In this document: piece by piece, positions 43,687-53,745 of the stretch
Position numbering within the stretch: the stretch's first letter is position 1
Layout of the letters: every line of letters begins with the position of its first letter
Assembly (NCBI RefSeq): GCF_034479555.1
Contig: NZ_CP140151.1
Span: 1,612,001-1,676,000 of the forward strand
Origin: Chromohalobacter canadensis
Lineage (GTDB): Bacteria > Pseudomonadota > Gammaproteobacteria > Pseudomonadales > Halomonadaceae
Direction of reading: 5' to 3'
Length of the DNA: 64,000 nt
Program-made: the position numbers and the translations under genes
The notes under the pieces: generated by a model
Told to the model about the DNA's origin: nothing
What the model saw: the letters and a program-made list of their open reading frames with translations, nothing else
Database searches by the model: none

Positions 43687-44955
43687 ATGGGCGATATCGT
43701 ATCACTCGCCGGGTCCGTCCCCACGGGCGGCCCGTATACCGATGGCAGCTTTCGTCACGCCACGCTCGATGCAGCCTTACTCTCGCGCGTCGAGCGCTAT
43801 CGGCTTCAGCGACTGCGTCAGCAGATGCGTCACCACGAGCTGGACGCGGTGATCCTGTTCGACCCCATCAACATTCGCTATGCCTGCGGCGTGCGCAACA
43901 TGCAGGTGTACTCGCAGCGCAACCCGGCGCGCTACCTCTACGTGGCGGCGGACGGCCCAGTGGTGCTGTTTGAATTCAGTGCCTGCCTGCATTTGGCAGC
44001 CAACGCCGAACTGCTCGACGAGGTCCATCCCGCCCGGGCGGTAATGCCGCAGTACAGCGGTCCGCGCTGTGCGGCGCATACCCAGGCCTTTGTCGATGAC
44101 ATCCGCGGCCTGTTCGAGCGTTCACATACCCAAGGGCAACGTCTGGGCATCGAGTCCGCGCCCACCGGCGCCATCGAGGCACTGGGCCAGGCTGGCTTCC
44201 AACTGACCGATGCCGCCACCGTGGTCGAGGGCGCCAAGTCGATCAAGAGTGTCGACGAGCTGGCGCTCATCCATCGCTCCGTGACCCTGACCGAAGCCGC
44301 GATGACGCGTATGGAAGCCGCCATTCGCCCCGGCATGAGCGAAAACGAGCTGTGGTCGATCTTCAACCAGCATGTGCTGGCGACCGGTGGCGAATACGCC
44401 GAGACTCGGCTTCTCAGCTCCGGCGCGCGCACCAATCCATGGTTCCAGGAATGCTCGGACAAGATCATCGCCCCGGGTGAGCTGGTCGCCTTCGATACCG
44501 ATATCGTGGGCTGCTTCGGCTACTACACCGATTTCTCGCGGACCTTCCACGTGCCCGGCGCAGGCGCGCCCAATGCCGAGCAGAAAGAGCTATATCGCAT
44601 GGCCGCCGACCAGCTCGAGCGCAATATCGCCCTGCTGCGTCCCGGCATGAGCTTTCGCGACTACTCGCAACAAGCGTGGCCGATACCCGACGGCTATCGC
44701 GAGAACCGTTACCTGGACATCGTCCATGGCTGCGGCATGACCGGCGAATGGCCGCTGATCGCCCACGACATGGATTGGGACGACGTCGGCTACGACGGCG
44801 CCATCGAGCCCGGTATGACGCTCTGCGTCGAGGCTTATATCGGCCACCGCGATGGCACCGAGGGCGTCAAACTGGAAGAACAGGTGCTGATCACCGAAGA
44901 TGGCATCGAACGCCTCTCGACCTACGGCTATTCCGACACGCTGATGGCAGAATGA
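43687..44955 (+). CDS. M24-family enzyme, DddP-like
   Basis: 422 aa with the creatinase/aminopeptidase P fold. N-terminal domain: LFDPINIRYACGVRNMQVYS. Metal ligands of the M24 fold are present: FDTDIVG and YYTDFSRTF (two Asp), VHGCGMTGEWP (His), CVEAYIG (Glu) and VKLEEQV (Glu). The arrangement FDTD...YTDFSRTF...KLEEQ is closest to DddP, the DMSP lyase branch, but the actual substrate may be another betaine or peptide. It is 57 nt behind the oxygenase, likely one operon. Confidence 0.8.
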   Translation: MGDIVSLAGSVPTGGPYTDGSFRHATLDAALLSRVERYRLQRLRQQMRHHELDAVILFDPINIRYACGVRNMQVYSQRNPARYLYVAADGPVVLFEFSACLHLAANAELLDEVHPARAVMPQYSGPRCAAHTQAFVDDIRGLFERSHTQGQRLGIESAPTGAIEALGQAGFQLTDAATVVEGAKSIKSVDELALIHRSVTLTEAAMTRMEAAIRPGMSENELWSIFNQHVLATGGEYAETRLLSSGARTNPWFQECSDKIIAPGELVAFDTDIVGCFGYYTDFSRTFHVPGAGAPNAEQKELYRMAADQLERNIALLRPGMSFRDYSQQAWPIPDGYRENRYLDIVHGCGMTGEWPLIAHDMDWDDVGYDGAIEPGMTLCVEAYIGHRDGTEGVKLEEQVLITEDGIERLSTYGYSDTLMAE

Positions 44956-45014
44956 CGCCATAGCGCATCACTCTTTCTCATCCCTTTCGATTCACCAACA
45001 CAAAAAGGACGCGT

Positions 45015-45869
45015 ATGAAACCGTTGACTCCCCTTTTCGTCGCCTGTGGCCTGGCCGGTCTCTCGATGACCGCCTCGGCCGATGACACGCTGACCATCGG
45101 CACCAACAACTGGTCGGAAAACATCGCCGTCTCACACATGTGGCAGCAATTGCTCGAAGAGCAAGGCTACGACGTCAATCTGACGACCACCGGCAAGAGC
45201 GTGCTCTTCAGCGGGCTGGCGCAGGGCGATCTGGATATCTCGCTGGAAGTCTGGCTCCCGCATGGCGACGCCCAGTACATCAAGCCCTACGAGGACAAGA
45301 TCGACGTTCACGATGCCTGGTTCGACGGCGCCCAGGACGAACTGGTGGTGCCCGCTTACATGGAAGACATCGACAGCATCAGTGACCTCAAGGACAACGC
45401 TGAGCGCTTCGTCTATCAGGATCAGCCCACCATCATCGGCATCGAGTCGGGCTCGGCCATCTCCGGCGAGACCGAAAACGCCATCAAGAGTTACGACCTG
45501 CCGTTCCGTCAGTTGAACAGCTCCGGCCCGGCCATGCTCGCGGCCCTCGAGGAAGCCTACGCCAACGAAGAGCCCATCGCCGTCACGCTCTGGCAGCCGC
45601 ACTGGGCCTACGCGCAGTACGACCTCAAAGCGCTCGAGGATCCCAAGAAGAGCTATGGCGGTGGTGACGACATCATGTGGATGTCGCCCAAGGGCTTTGG
45701 CGAGGACCACCCCGAGGTCACCGAGATGCTCGACACCTGGCACATGAGTCACGCCCAGTTGGCCGATCTCATGCTGACCATCGAAAACGTCGGCGACCCC
45801 ACCCAAGGCGCCAAACAGTGGATCGAGGAACATCGCGACCTCATCGACGGCTGGCTCGTCGAAGACTGA
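45015..45869 (+). CDS. betaine/carnitine-type ABC substrate-binding protein
   Basis: 284 aa periplasmic OpuAC-family protein. The signal peptide is cleaved near SMTASA. Trp residues likely to form the quaternary-amine aromatic box occur in TNNWSENIAVSHMW, LEVWLP, TLWQPHWAYAQYD and DDIMWMSP. No permease or ATPase gene is adjacent, so it would share a transporter encoded elsewhere, as CaiX does in Pseudomonas. Its place before a CdhR-like regulator and carnitine genes points to carnitine, gamma-butyrobetaine or a related betaine. Confidence 0.88.
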   Translation: MKPLTPLFVACGLAGLSMTASADDTLTIGTNNWSENIAVSHMWQQLLEEQGYDVNLTTTGKSVLFSGLAQGDLDISLEVWLPHGDAQYIKPYEDKIDVHDAWFDGAQDELVVPAYMEDIDSISDLKDNAERFVYQDQPTIIGIESGSAISGETENAIKSYDLPFRQLNSSGPAMLAALEEAYANEEPIAVTLWQPHWAYAQYDLKALEDPKKSYGGGDDIMWMSPKGFGEDHPEVTEMLDTWHMSHAQLADLMLTIENVGDPTQGAKQWIEEHRDLIDGWLVED

Positions 45870-45878
45870 TCCCACTCC

Positions 45879-45901
45879 GGGCCGGTCGTCAGGACCGGCC
45901 C
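45879..45901 (+). terminator. hairpin after the binding-protein gene
   Basis: A perfect 9-bp stem GGGCCGGTC / GACCGGCCC with loop GTCAG, 10 nt after the stop. No T-run; it may protect the transcript end. Confidence 0.55.
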
Positions 45902-46026
45902 TCGCCGCCTTATCCCCACTCCAGCCGGGGCTTCCTCTCCCAACGCCTCCCCCCATGCACTGGGAATTTGCTATGGTAGCCACGTCGCGGCGACCGTCGC
46001 CCGATGTATCGCCGTGGGGAAGACTG

Positions 46027-47007
46027 ATGCGCTTACACTATGCTGGCCCATTGCCCGAACCCATCGGCTTCTTGCTGCTACCACGCTTCTCGATGATGGC
46101 GTTCTTCTCTGCTATCGAGCCGCTGCGCATTGCCAACCGCATCGCCGGAGAGCGCCTGTTCACCTGGCGCGTGATCGGTCTGGACGGCGCCTCGGTCACC
46201 GCCAGCAACGACATGACGCTGCTCGCCGACGACACCCTCGCCTCAGCGCCGGCACTGCCCAGCATCGCCATCTGTGCCAGCTTCGAGCCCGAGGAGCGTT
46301 TGACCCGCCACTTGCTGCATTGGTTGCATCAGCGCCATCAAGGCGACTGCGTGCTGGGCGGCATCGACACCGGCAGCCTGATCCTCGCCCGCGCCGGCTT
46401 GCTCGAGGGGCAGCGTGTCACCCTGCACTGGGAAAGCTTACCGGCGTTTCGCGAGCGCTTCCCCGAGATCGACGCCGTCGAGTCGCTGTTCGAAGTCGGC
46501 CCACGCGGCTTCTCCTGTGCCGGCGGCACCGCCGCGATGGACATGACACTAGACCTGATCGCCCGCCGCCATGGCGATGCGCTGGCCGCTGACGTTTCCG
46601 AGCAGTTGATTCACGCCCGCATGCGGCCTCGCCACGACCACCAGCGTCATGATCTGACCCAGCGTCTGGGGACCCACAAGCACAGCGTGATCGAAGCCGT
46701 CGCCTTGATGGAGCGCTACCTCGAGACACCGCTGTCGCTCGCGCGACTCGCCGCACGCATCGGTATTTCCCTGCGCCAACTTCAGCGCCTCTTCGAGCAA
46801 GAGCTCGGCGAGCGGCCACGCGATCATTATCTGCGTCTACGCTTGCAGCATGCCCGCCAGCTATTGCGAGAAACCGATCGCGATATTCTTAGCATCGGCC
46901 TGGCCTGTGGCTTCACCTCCGCGTCCAGCTTCTCGCGAGCCTACAAGCAGCATTTCGGCGCCAGCCCGCGCCAGGCACGCCACCCGCACTCTGACGACAC
47001 AACATGA
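46027..47007 (+). CDS. GlxA-family AraC regulator, CdhR-like
   Basis: 326 aa. The ATG at 46027 follows GGGGA with 7-nt spacing; an open extension reaches 45955. The N-terminal DJ-1/GATase1-like domain has IGFLLLPRFSMMAFFSAIEP then LRIANRIAGE and GGIDTGSLILARAGLLEG. The C-terminal AraC HTH has PLSLARLAARIGISLRQLQR and ILSIGLACGFTSASSFSRAY. This is the architecture of CdhR and GbdR, activators of carnitine and betaine catabolism. It lies between the binding-protein and gamma-butyrobetaine hydroxylase genes. Confidence 0.88.
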   Translation: MRLHYAGPLPEPIGFLLLPRFSMMAFFSAIEPLRIANRIAGERLFTWRVIGLDGASVTASNDMTLLADDTLASAPALPSIAICASFEPEERLTRHLLHWLHQRHQGDCVLGGIDTGSLILARAGLLEGQRVTLHWESLPAFRERFPEIDAVESLFEVGPRGFSCAGGTAAMDMTLDLIARRHGDALAADVSEQLIHARMRPRHDHQRHDLTQRLGTHKHSVIEAVALMERYLETPLSLARLAARIGISLRQLQRLFEQELGERPRDHYLRLRLQHARQLLRETDRDILSIGLACGFTSASSFSRAYKQHFGASPRQARHPHSDDTT

Positions 47008-47099
47008 CGACTGACGGCAAGAAGCCGTCGCTTGGGGTGTAAATATGAATGCCGAGTCAAGCCATGCTGGGACTACGTTTTGTAGCCAAGGATGCCGCC

Positions 47100-48371
47100 A
47101 TGACTCTCTCCACGCCTGCTGCCACGTCTGCCAATACGCCCAGCGACGCGCTCCCCGCGACCCCGGATTACGACGCCTGGCCGGTCGAAGTCGCCATCCA
47201 CAACGTGAGCCACACTCCCCGCCAGGTTGAAGTGCGCTGGGAAGACGGTCGTGTCAGCCAGTACCACAGCATCTGGCTGCGCGAAAACGCCGCCGACGAC
47301 AGCACCGTCAATCCGGCCACGCGCGAGCGCATCCTCGACCTGTCACGCCTCGGGGCGTGGCCCACCGTCAGCGAGGCGCGCCTCGACGACGCCGGTGCGC
47401 TGGAGATCGTCTTCGCCCCGGAGCAACGCCGCTTGCGCTTCCACCCCGGCTGGCTACGCGCCCACGACTATACCCACTTGGCGGAACTCGATGCCCCGCT
47501 GCCTCCTGCCACGTTATGGAAAGGCAGCGAGCGCGACGCGCCCACGACCCTCGATGCGCGTGACTGGCTGGCCACCGACGATGACCCTCTGGCACCGGAT
47601 GCCTGCCTCGAAAGCGCCCTCGAGGCCGTCATCGGCGAAGGCCTGGTGCGGCTACGCAACCTGCCCACCGAGCCCGGCAGCCTGGATGCCATCGCCCGGC
47701 GCATCGGCCCGCCGCGCGCCACCAACTTCGGCACGCTGTTCGACGTGCGTGCCAAGCCCGATCCCGATTCCAATGCTTACACCTCGATCGCCCTGCCACC
47801 GCACGTCGATCTGCCGACCCGCGAGTATCAGCCCGGTCTGCAGTTGCTGCACTGCCTGGAAAACGACACCGTTGGTGGTGAAGCGGTGATGATGGACGGT
47901 TTCGCCGTGGCCGAGGCCCTGCGCGAGCGTCATCCCGAGCACTTCGCGACGCTCACGCGTGTACGCTGGTGCTACGCCAATACGGCCCGCACCACCGATC
48001 ATGTGTGGTACGCACCGATGATCAAGCTCGATGACGACGGCAATTTCGACGAGGTGCGCATCGCCGATTTCCTGCGCGGCCCGCTGATGGCACCGTTCGA
48101 GGACGTGGAGCCCGCCTATGCCGCCTTGATGGCACTGCAGCGCCTGCTGCGGGAGCCCGAGTTTGCGCTGCGTTTCACCTACACGCCCGGCGACATGGTG
48201 ATCTTCGACAACCGCCGCTTGTTGCATGCCCGCGATGCCTTCGATGTCGGCCAGGGCGGGCGCCGCTGGCTTCAGGGCTGCTACCTGGAACGCGATGAGG
48301 CTCGCTCACGGCTGCGCATGTTACGTCGTGCTCACCGCCAGCAACGTGTCGACGCCCTCGGCCAGGGCTGA
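47100..48371 (+). CDS. gamma-butyrobetaine hydroxylase-like Fe(II)/2OG dioxygenase
   Basis: 423 aa; the ATG at 47100 has AAGGA 7 nt upstream. The N-terminal DUF971-like domain has VRWEDGRVSQYHSIWLRENA. The C-terminal TauD domain has PHVDLPTREYQPGLQLLHCL (His235, Asp237), the distal His376 in NRRLLHARDAF and Arg388/389 for 2-oxoglutarate. It is predicted to convert gamma-butyrobetaine to L-carnitine. The zinc-binding Cys cluster that normally follows WLRDN is replaced by AADDSTVN (residues 64-71). Confidence 0.87.
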   Translation: MTLSTPAATSANTPSDALPATPDYDAWPVEVAIHNVSHTPRQVEVRWEDGRVSQYHSIWLRENAADDSTVNPATRERILDLSRLGAWPTVSEARLDDAGALEIVFAPEQRRLRFHPGWLRAHDYTHLAELDAPLPPATLWKGSERDAPTTLDARDWLATDDDPLAPDACLESALEAVIGEGLVRLRNLPTEPGSLDAIARRIGPPRATNFGTLFDVRAKPDPDSNAYTSIALPPHVDLPTREYQPGLQLLHCLENDTVGGEAVMMDGFAVAEALRERHPEHFATLTRVRWCYANTARTTDHVWYAPMIKLDDDGNFDEVRIADFLRGPLMAPFEDVEPAYAALMALQRLLREPEFALRFTYTPGDMVIFDNRRLLHARDAFDVGQGGRRWLQGCYLERDEARSRLRMLRRAHRQQRVDALGQG

Positions 48372-48401
48372 TCCAGGCACGCAGTAACCCCTGCAAACAC
48401 G

Positions 48402-48437
48402 AAAAAACCCGCCCATGGCGTGCCATGGGCGGGTTCC
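48402..48437. terminator. bidirectional terminator between convergent carnitine operons
   Basis: AACCCGCCCATGGC / GCCATGGGCGGGTT, a perfect 14-bp inverted repeat with an A6 run on the left and TT on the right. It serves the hydroxylase gene and the thioesterase operon from opposite sides. Confidence 0.8.
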
Positions 48438-48497
48438 TTGCAGCAAGGAAAGACGTACTGGAGCGTTTTGACGCTCGCCGATTTATTCAGCGCTTCC

Positions 48498-48983
48498 TTA
48501 GCGGCGTACGATTCCGATACGCCGCCCTGCGGCGCTCGGCCACTCGTCTCCAGCGGGCGGCAATGTCTCGATAACCGCCGCGACCGGTTCGGGGAACGGC
48601 CCCGGCCGGCCGCTAGCGACATCGATGCCCATCAGCATCTGCTCGCTGGTCGCCAGTGGGTCGCCGTCGGCGTTGCGCAGAGTGAAGAAGACATGCAACC
48701 GCTTGGCATCATGATCGAGCAGTGTCAGATCGACCACCAGTGCCTCGCTGCGATGCGCTTGTTGGCGGTAGCAGAGATGCGTCTCCAGGGTATAGAGCGT
48801 GTAACCATGCTCGGCTCGCCCCGCCACATCGAGACCGATACGCTCCATCAGCGCCTCGATGGCCAGCGAGAAGACCCGCGCGTACTCGGCATCGTTCATG
48901 TGGCCGTTGTAGTCGACCCAGGCGTCAGCCACCCGGGTTTCCAGCAAGGGGCCGAACGTCGAGCTGTCTGGTGTTTGACTCAT
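48498..48983 (-). CDS. thioesterase, betainyl-CoA thioesterase-like
   Basis: 161 aa hot-dog-fold 4HBT-type thioesterase: ADAWVDYNGHMNDAEYARVF (catalytic Asp/Asn-His region) and LYTLETHLCYRQQAHRSEAL. It overlaps the L-carnitine dehydrogenase stop by a TGATG junction and is the last gene of the carnitine operon. In Pseudomonas the corresponding CdhB hydrolyses betainyl-CoA to glycine betaine; the role here is inferred from context. Confidence 0.88.
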   Translation of the reverse strand: MSQTPDSSTFGPLLETRVADAWVDYNGHMNDAEYARVFSLAIEALMERIGLDVAGRAEHGYTLYTLETHLCYRQQAHRSEALVVDLTLLDHDAKRLHVFFTLRNADGDPLATSEQMLMGIDVASGRPGPFPEPVAAVIETLPPAGDEWPSAAGRRIGIVRR

Positions 48984-49972
48984 CAGATACGCCCCTCGAG
49001 CCCTTCGGCTTCCGGCCAGTACTTGCGGGTCAATGCCAGCAGCTCGGTGAGGAAGGCGTCACGCCGCGTCTCCAGTTCGGCGACGCTGCGCCCGGCGGCC
49101 TGATGCTCGCAACCGTCGGCGACCTTCTCGATCAGCTCGTCGGTCAGTTCCGGTGCCTCGAGCTTGGTCCACGGCAACTTCAGTGCCGGCCCGAACTGGT
49201 GCAGCATGTGACGCATGCCACCCTCTCCCCCGGCCAGGTGGAAGGTCAGGAAGGTGCCCATCAGCGACCAGCGCAAGCCGCAACCATAGACCACGGCGGC
49301 ATCGATTTCCTCGGTAGTGGCGACACCGTCGTTGACCAGGTGCAGCGCCTCGCGCCACAGCGCCTCCATCAGGCGGTCGGCTACATGGCCCTCGATTTCG
49401 CGACGCACCACCAGCGGCCGCATGCCCAGCGCGGCATATTGAGCCCGGGCGCGCTCGGTGACAACCGGCGCGGTGTGCTCGCCACCCACCAGCTCGACCA
49501 GCGGCAGCAGGTACACCGGGTTGAAGGGGTGCGCGACGATGACGCGACCGGGGTCGCGCGTGCAGGCCGATTGCAGCTCGCTGGGCTTGATGCCGGACGT
49601 CGAGGAGCCGATCACCACGCCCTCGGGAGCATGTGCATCCAGCTCCGCCAGGACGCGATGCTTGATCTCGAGCCGCTCCGGCACGTTTTCCTGGACCAGG
49701 TCGGCGTTCTCGACGGCCTCGCTAGCCGAGGCCGCGAAACGCAGCCGGCTCGGGTCCGCCGTGTCGGCGAGGCCCATCGTCGCCACCGACGCCCAGACCC
49801 GTTCCACGAAGGCGCGCGTCGTCGCCTCGGCACCGGGGGCCGGGTCGAAGGCCACCACATCGCAGCCCGCCGCCAGGGCTCGCACGATCCAGCCATTGCC
49901 GATCACGCCGGTGCCGATGACGGCGACCCGCGCGGGCACATCGGCCGCCGCGGCCGTGTCTTGTCGAGACAT
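48983..49972 (-). CDS. L-carnitine dehydrogenase
   Basis: 329 aa of the 3-hydroxyacyl-CoA dehydrogenase family. The start at 49972 has AAGGAG 7 nt upstream; the longer open frame above it overlaps the previous gene. The NAD site is VAVIGTGVIGNGWIVRALAA, followed by VIGSSTSGIKPSELQ, VAHPFNPVYLLPLVELV and a C-terminal domain with YGCGLRWSLMGTFLTFHLAG, characteristic of carnitine dehydrogenases (CdhA). It oxidises L-carnitine to 3-dehydrocarnitine. Central gene of the operon. Confidence 0.93.
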   Translation of the reverse strand: MSRQDTAAAADVPARVAVIGTGVIGNGWIVRALAAGCDVVAFDPAPGAEATTRAFVERVWASVATMGLADTADPSRLRFAASASEAVENADLVQENVPERLEIKHRVLAELDAHAPEGVVIGSSTSGIKPSELQSACTRDPGRVIVAHPFNPVYLLPLVELVGGEHTAPVVTERARAQYAALGMRPLVVRREIEGHVADRLMEALWREALHLVNDGVATTEEIDAAVVYGCGLRWSLMGTFLTFHLAGGEGGMRHMLHQFGPALKLPWTKLEAPELTDELIEKVADGCEHQAAGRSVAELETRRDAFLTELLALTRKYWPEAEGLEGRI

Positions 49973-49989
49973 CGTGTTCTCCTTGTCGC

Positions 49990-50871
49990 TCACGGCTGGC
50001 GCAGCCCCAGCGTCTGACGTGTTTCGGCCGGCGTCTGCACGCGGCCTCCCAGGTTCTCGGCAATCGTCGCGGCGCGTTCCACCAGTTGGGCATTGGTGGC
50101 GAACACGCCGCGGCTGAGGTAAAGATTGTCCTCGAGGCCGACCCGTACGTGACCGCCGAGCAGCATCGATTGCGCGACCATCGGCATCTCGCTGCGCCCG
50201 ATGCCGAACGCCGACCAATGAGCGTTGGCGGGCAGCTTGTTGCGCATCGCGAGCATGGTCTCGGTGTCCGCCTCGGCGCCCCAGGGAATCCCCAGGCACA
50301 GTTGAAACAGCGGATCGCCCTCGATCAGGCCTTCCTCGATCAACTGGCGCGCGAACCACACGTGGCCCAGATCGAAGCATTCCAGTTCGGGTTTCACCCC
50401 TGCGTCTTTGACCAGGCGGGCATGCTCACGCAGCCAGTCGGCGGTATTGAGGTAAACCATGTCGCCGAAGTTGAGACTGCCGCAATCCAGGGTGCAGATT
50501 TCCGGCAACAGCTCGCCGACCGGCGCATGGCGCTCCGCCGGTGTCTGCAGATCGGTGCCTTCGAGGCCATGGATGGCGCCGTCACGAACCTCAGGGAAAA
50601 GATCGCCCCCGCCGCCCGCGGTGATATTGATGACCGCGTCGACGTCCGCCTCGCGGATGCGCCCCACCGCCTCGCGGAAATACTCGGTGGAATGGCTCAC
50701 CCCACCGGTTTCCGGGTCACGCACGTGCAAGTGCACGATGCTCGCCCCGGCGCGCGTGGCCTCGATGGCGCTGTCGGCGATCTGCTTGGGCGTGATGGGC
50801 AGGTCGGGATGCTTATCGGCCGTGTCACCGGCACCGGTGATGGCGCAGGTAAGAATGACGTTTCGATTCAT
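49990..50871 (-). CDS. BKACE family enzyme, 3-dehydrocarnitine cleavage
   Basis: 293 aa TIM-barrel beta-keto acid cleavage enzyme. Metal/active-site motifs: [63 protein letters not shown] and [16 protein letters not shown]. With acetyl-CoA it should split 3-dehydrocarnitine into betainyl-CoA and acetoacetate (CdhC role). First gene of the operon: cleavage enzyme, dehydrogenase, thioesterase. Confidence 0.93.
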   Translation of the reverse strand: MNRNVILTCAITGAGDTADKHPDLPITPKQIADSAIEATRAGASIVHLHVRDPETGGVSHSTEYFREAVGRIREADVDAVINITAGGGGDLFPEVRDGAIHGLEGTDLQTPAERHAPVGELLPEICTLDCGSLNFGDMVYLNTADWLREHARLVKDAGVKPELECFDLGHVWFARQLIEEGLIEGDPLFQLCLGIPWGAEADTETMLAMRNKLPANAHWSAFGIGRSEMPMVAQSMLLGGHVRVGLEDNLYLSRGVFATNAQLVERAATIAENLGGRVQTPAETRQTLGLRQP

Positions 50872-51024
50872 GATGTCTTCCTGAGCGTCTAAATGGCGGC
50901 ACGATGCCGTCGAACCCCCTCATTGTCGGCAGTCCGGCGGAAAAGGGATTGCCATGAAACGTCATTCGATTGGCGTGTTACGTCGCGGCGTCGCTTTCTC
51001 TGTGCAAGGCGACGCCGCGCGTTG

Positions 51025-52197
51025 TCACTCGATGATGTGGAAGCGGTCGAGATGGCGCGTGTTGAGCGTCAAGCCCAGGCCGGGCGTCGCGTCATCCAGA
51101 TCCAGGCATCCATCGACCGGTTCAGGATCGCCTTCGAACAAGTAATAGAAGAGTTCGTTGCCGATCTCGACGTCATGCACCGGGAAGAACTCCGACATCG
51201 GCGAGGCGAGCGATGCCATGGTCAGATGGTAGTTATGCATCTGGCCCGCATGAGGAATCACCGGCACCTCGAACGCCTCGGCCATGGCGTTGATCTTGCG
51301 CGCTACGCTGATGCCGCCGACCCGGTTGGTATCGTACTGAATCACCGACACGGCCTTCTTCTCCAGCAGTTGGCGAAAGCCATGCACGGTGAATTCATGC
51401 TCGCCGCCGGAGATCGGCATCGGTGCCATGCGATTGAGCTCGGCGTAACCGTCGATGTCATCGGCGATCACCGGCTCCTCCAACCAACGCAGCTCAAAGG
51501 GCTCCAGTTTTGGCAGCATGCGTCGCGTGTAGTCGAGGTTCCACCCCATGTAACAATCGGCCATCAGGTCGATGTCTTCGCCGATCACCTCGCGCACCGC
51601 GGCCACGCTTTTGAGGTTCTCGCGCATGCCGCGGGGCCCGTCCTTGGGCCCGTAACCGAAGCGCATCTTCATCGCCGCAAAGCCCTGATCGAGATAGGCT
51701 TGCGCCTCGCGCTGCATCGTCTCGCGATCAGTGTGGTAGAGCTTGGAGGCATAGCACGGGATCTTCTCCTTGGTCCGCCCGCCCAGCAGCTTGAATACCG
51801 GCTTGCCGAGCGCCTTGCCCATCGCGTCCCAAATCGCGATGTCGACCCCCGATATCGCCGCCATGCCGATGCCGCGCCGCCCCCAGGCCAGCGTCGCGCG
51901 ATACATCCGCTGCCATAGATACTCGTAGTCGAATAGGTCCTGGCCGATGATCAAGGGAGCGAGGTGCTGATCGATGATCGTCTTGGCGACACGTGGCGCC
52001 AATGCCACGTTGCCGAGCCCGACGATGCCCTCGTCCGTTTCGATTTCGACCACCGTCCAGCCATGGAACCGGAAGCTGCCCATCGCATCGCCACGATCCC
52101 ACAATACGTCCATGGCGTTGGTGCAAAAATGCGGTTGCGGCGGTACTGTGTCGCCTTTCCACTCGAATACACGAGCTCTGACCTGCGTGATTTGCAT
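51025..52197 (-). CDS. enolase-superfamily sugar acid dehydratase, RhmD-like
   Basis: 390 aa mandelate racemase/muconate lactonising family. GAGGG lies 7 nt before the ATG at 52197. Active-site landmarks: [29 protein letters not shown] (metal Asp), [11 protein letters not shown] (metal Glu), [13 protein letters not shown] and [13 protein letters not shown] (catalytic His). This pattern fits L-rhamnonate dehydratase-type enzymes. Nearby genes act on four-carbon acids, so the real substrate may be another aldonate. Confidence 0.87.
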   Translation of the reverse strand: MQITQVRARVFEWKGDTVPPQPHFCTNAMDVLWDRGDAMGSFRFHGWTVVEIETDEGIVGLGNVALAPRVAKTIIDQHLAPLIIGQDLFDYEYLWQRMYRATLAWGRRGIGMAAISGVDIAIWDAMGKALGKPVFKLLGGRTKEKIPCYASKLYHTDRETMQREAQAYLDQGFAAMKMRFGYGPKDGPRGMRENLKSVAAVREVIGEDIDLMADCYMGWNLDYTRRMLPKLEPFELRWLEEPVIADDIDGYAELNRMAPMPISGGEHEFTVHGFRQLLEKKAVSVIQYDTNRVGGISVARKINAMAEAFEVPVIPHAGQMHNYHLTMASLASPMSEFFPVHDVEIGNELFYYLFEGDPEPVDGCLDLDDATPGLGLTLNTRHLDRFHIIE

Positions 52198-52231
52198 AGT
52201 GTTTCCCTCTTCCAGGCACAGCGAATAGCAT

Positions 52232-53620
52232 TCAACCCACGAAGGCGTTGGCAACGAACAAGGCGACCAGCGCAGCCGCCCACCCCAGCGTCGTGGGCAC
52301 CGATAGCACCAGCAGCTGGTGTTTGGCGGTTCTCACGCCGAGCATGCGATTGACGACCCAGAAGTAACTGTCATTGAAGTAGCTGAAGAACAGCCCACCC
52401 AGGCACGCCGCTTGGGCCGCCAGCACTAGATTGACATCCGGCATGGACGACAGGATCGGGGCGGAAATCGACGCCCCGGTAATCATCGAGACAGTGCCGC
52501 TACCCTGTACGAAACGCACCAGCGTGGCGATGATGAAGGGAATCAAGAAGGCCGGCATGGCCAGCGACGCGACGCTCTCGCCGATGTAATCGCCGGCCCC
52601 ACTGGCACGCAATACTGCCCCCAGAGCGCCCCCGGCACCGGTCACCAGCAAAATGATGCCGGCGCTTTCGACGCCTTTTTCGAGATGCGACAACACCTGG
52701 TCGCGCGGCATCTTGGGTACCAGTCCGTACACTGCCACCAGGACGCCGATGCCCACGGCAATCACCGGGTGACCGACGAACTGGATGATTTGCACCGCCA
52801 GAGCAGGATTGTCGCTCTCGCCCACCAGCGCGGTGACCAGCGTATTGCAGAAAATCAAGGCAATCGGCAACGCGATGGGCAGTACCGACTTCAACAACGT
52901 AGGCAGCTCTTCCATGGGACGCTGGCCGGCGAGAGGGTCTTCTTCGTCTTCATCGCGGCGCAACGTATCGGGCACGTCACGTTCGATCATCGCCTCGATA
53001 CGCGGCCCCATGAACCGTGCGTAAAGCACCATGACGATCAAGGCGGGTATCGTGAAGACGACCCCCCAGGCGATCATCAGGCCGACATCGACGCCAAAGA
53101 TCCCCGCTACCCCGAGCGGCCCCGGCGTCGGTGGCACCGCACTGTGGGTGATGGCCAGCCCCGACGCCAGAGCGATGCCCAACGCCAGGACCGAACGACC
53201 GCTGTTGCGCGCCAGCGCCCTGACCAACGGGTTCAGAATCACGTAAGCGGAATCGCAGAAAATCGGAATCGACACGATGTACCCGGTCAGCGCCATCGCC
53301 CAGTCCTCACGCTCCTTGCCGAGCATCTTGAGGATGGAGTAGGCCATGCGCTGACCGGCGCCCGAGACTTCGAGGATACGTCCCATCATCACCCCGAAAC
53401 CGATGACCAGGCCAATGGTCGACAGCGTGCTCCCGAAGCCGTCGGTGATCGCTCCGATCACCGCATTGGGCGGCATGCCGCCGATCAAACCAGCGATCGA
53501 GGCGGCGATAATGAGCGCAAGCAAGGCATGCACGCGGGTTTTCAATACCAGCGCGATCATTACGAAGATAGCGATACCCAGGCCGATGATGACCTGTGGA
53601 CCTGCGGCGGTTTCCGTCAT
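52232..53620 (-). CDS. GntP-family gluconate/aldonate permease
   Basis: 462 aa with about 12 hydrophobic segments. The start at 53620 has AGGAG 9 nt upstream. Signature segments: [40 protein letters not shown] and [19 protein letters not shown]. GntP proteins are proton-coupled sugar-acid importers. It lies between the dehydratase and denD on the same strand and is the likely uptake system of this block. Confidence 0.93.
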   Translation of the reverse strand: MTETAAGPQVIIGLGIAIFVMIALVLKTRVHALLALIIAASIAGLIGGMPPNAVIGAITDGFGSTLSTIGLVIGFGVMMGRILEVSGAGQRMAYSILKMLGKEREDWAMALTGYIVSIPIFCDSAYVILNPLVRALARNSGRSVLALGIALASGLAITHSAVPPTPGPLGVAGIFGVDVGLMIAWGVVFTIPALIVMVLYARFMGPRIEAMIERDVPDTLRRDEDEEDPLAGQRPMEELPTLLKSVLPIALPIALIFCNTLVTALVGESDNPALAVQIIQFVGHPVIAVGIGVLVAVYGLVPKMPRDQVLSHLEKGVESAGIILLVTGAGGALGAVLRASGAGDYIGESVASLAMPAFLIPFIIATLVRFVQGSGTVSMITGASISAPILSSMPDVNLVLAAQAACLGGLFFSYFNDSYFWVVNRMLGVRTAKHQLLVLSVPTTLGWAAALVALFVANAFVG

Positions 53621-53745
53621 GGTGGCGTACTCCTGTGCATTGTTGTGACTGTCTGAGCAGCGTTGTTGTATCCAAGGATGCAAGCGTGCATGGAATGTCG
53701 CCGACGCCACGGGCGGCCACTAAAGCCGCCGGACCTCGGCGGGCG

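Noticed and set aside
50893..51918. 341-aa open frame on the plus strand
   Set aside because: Antisense to the RhmD-like dehydratase with its active-site motifs; His/Arg/Leu-rich composition typical of a shadow.
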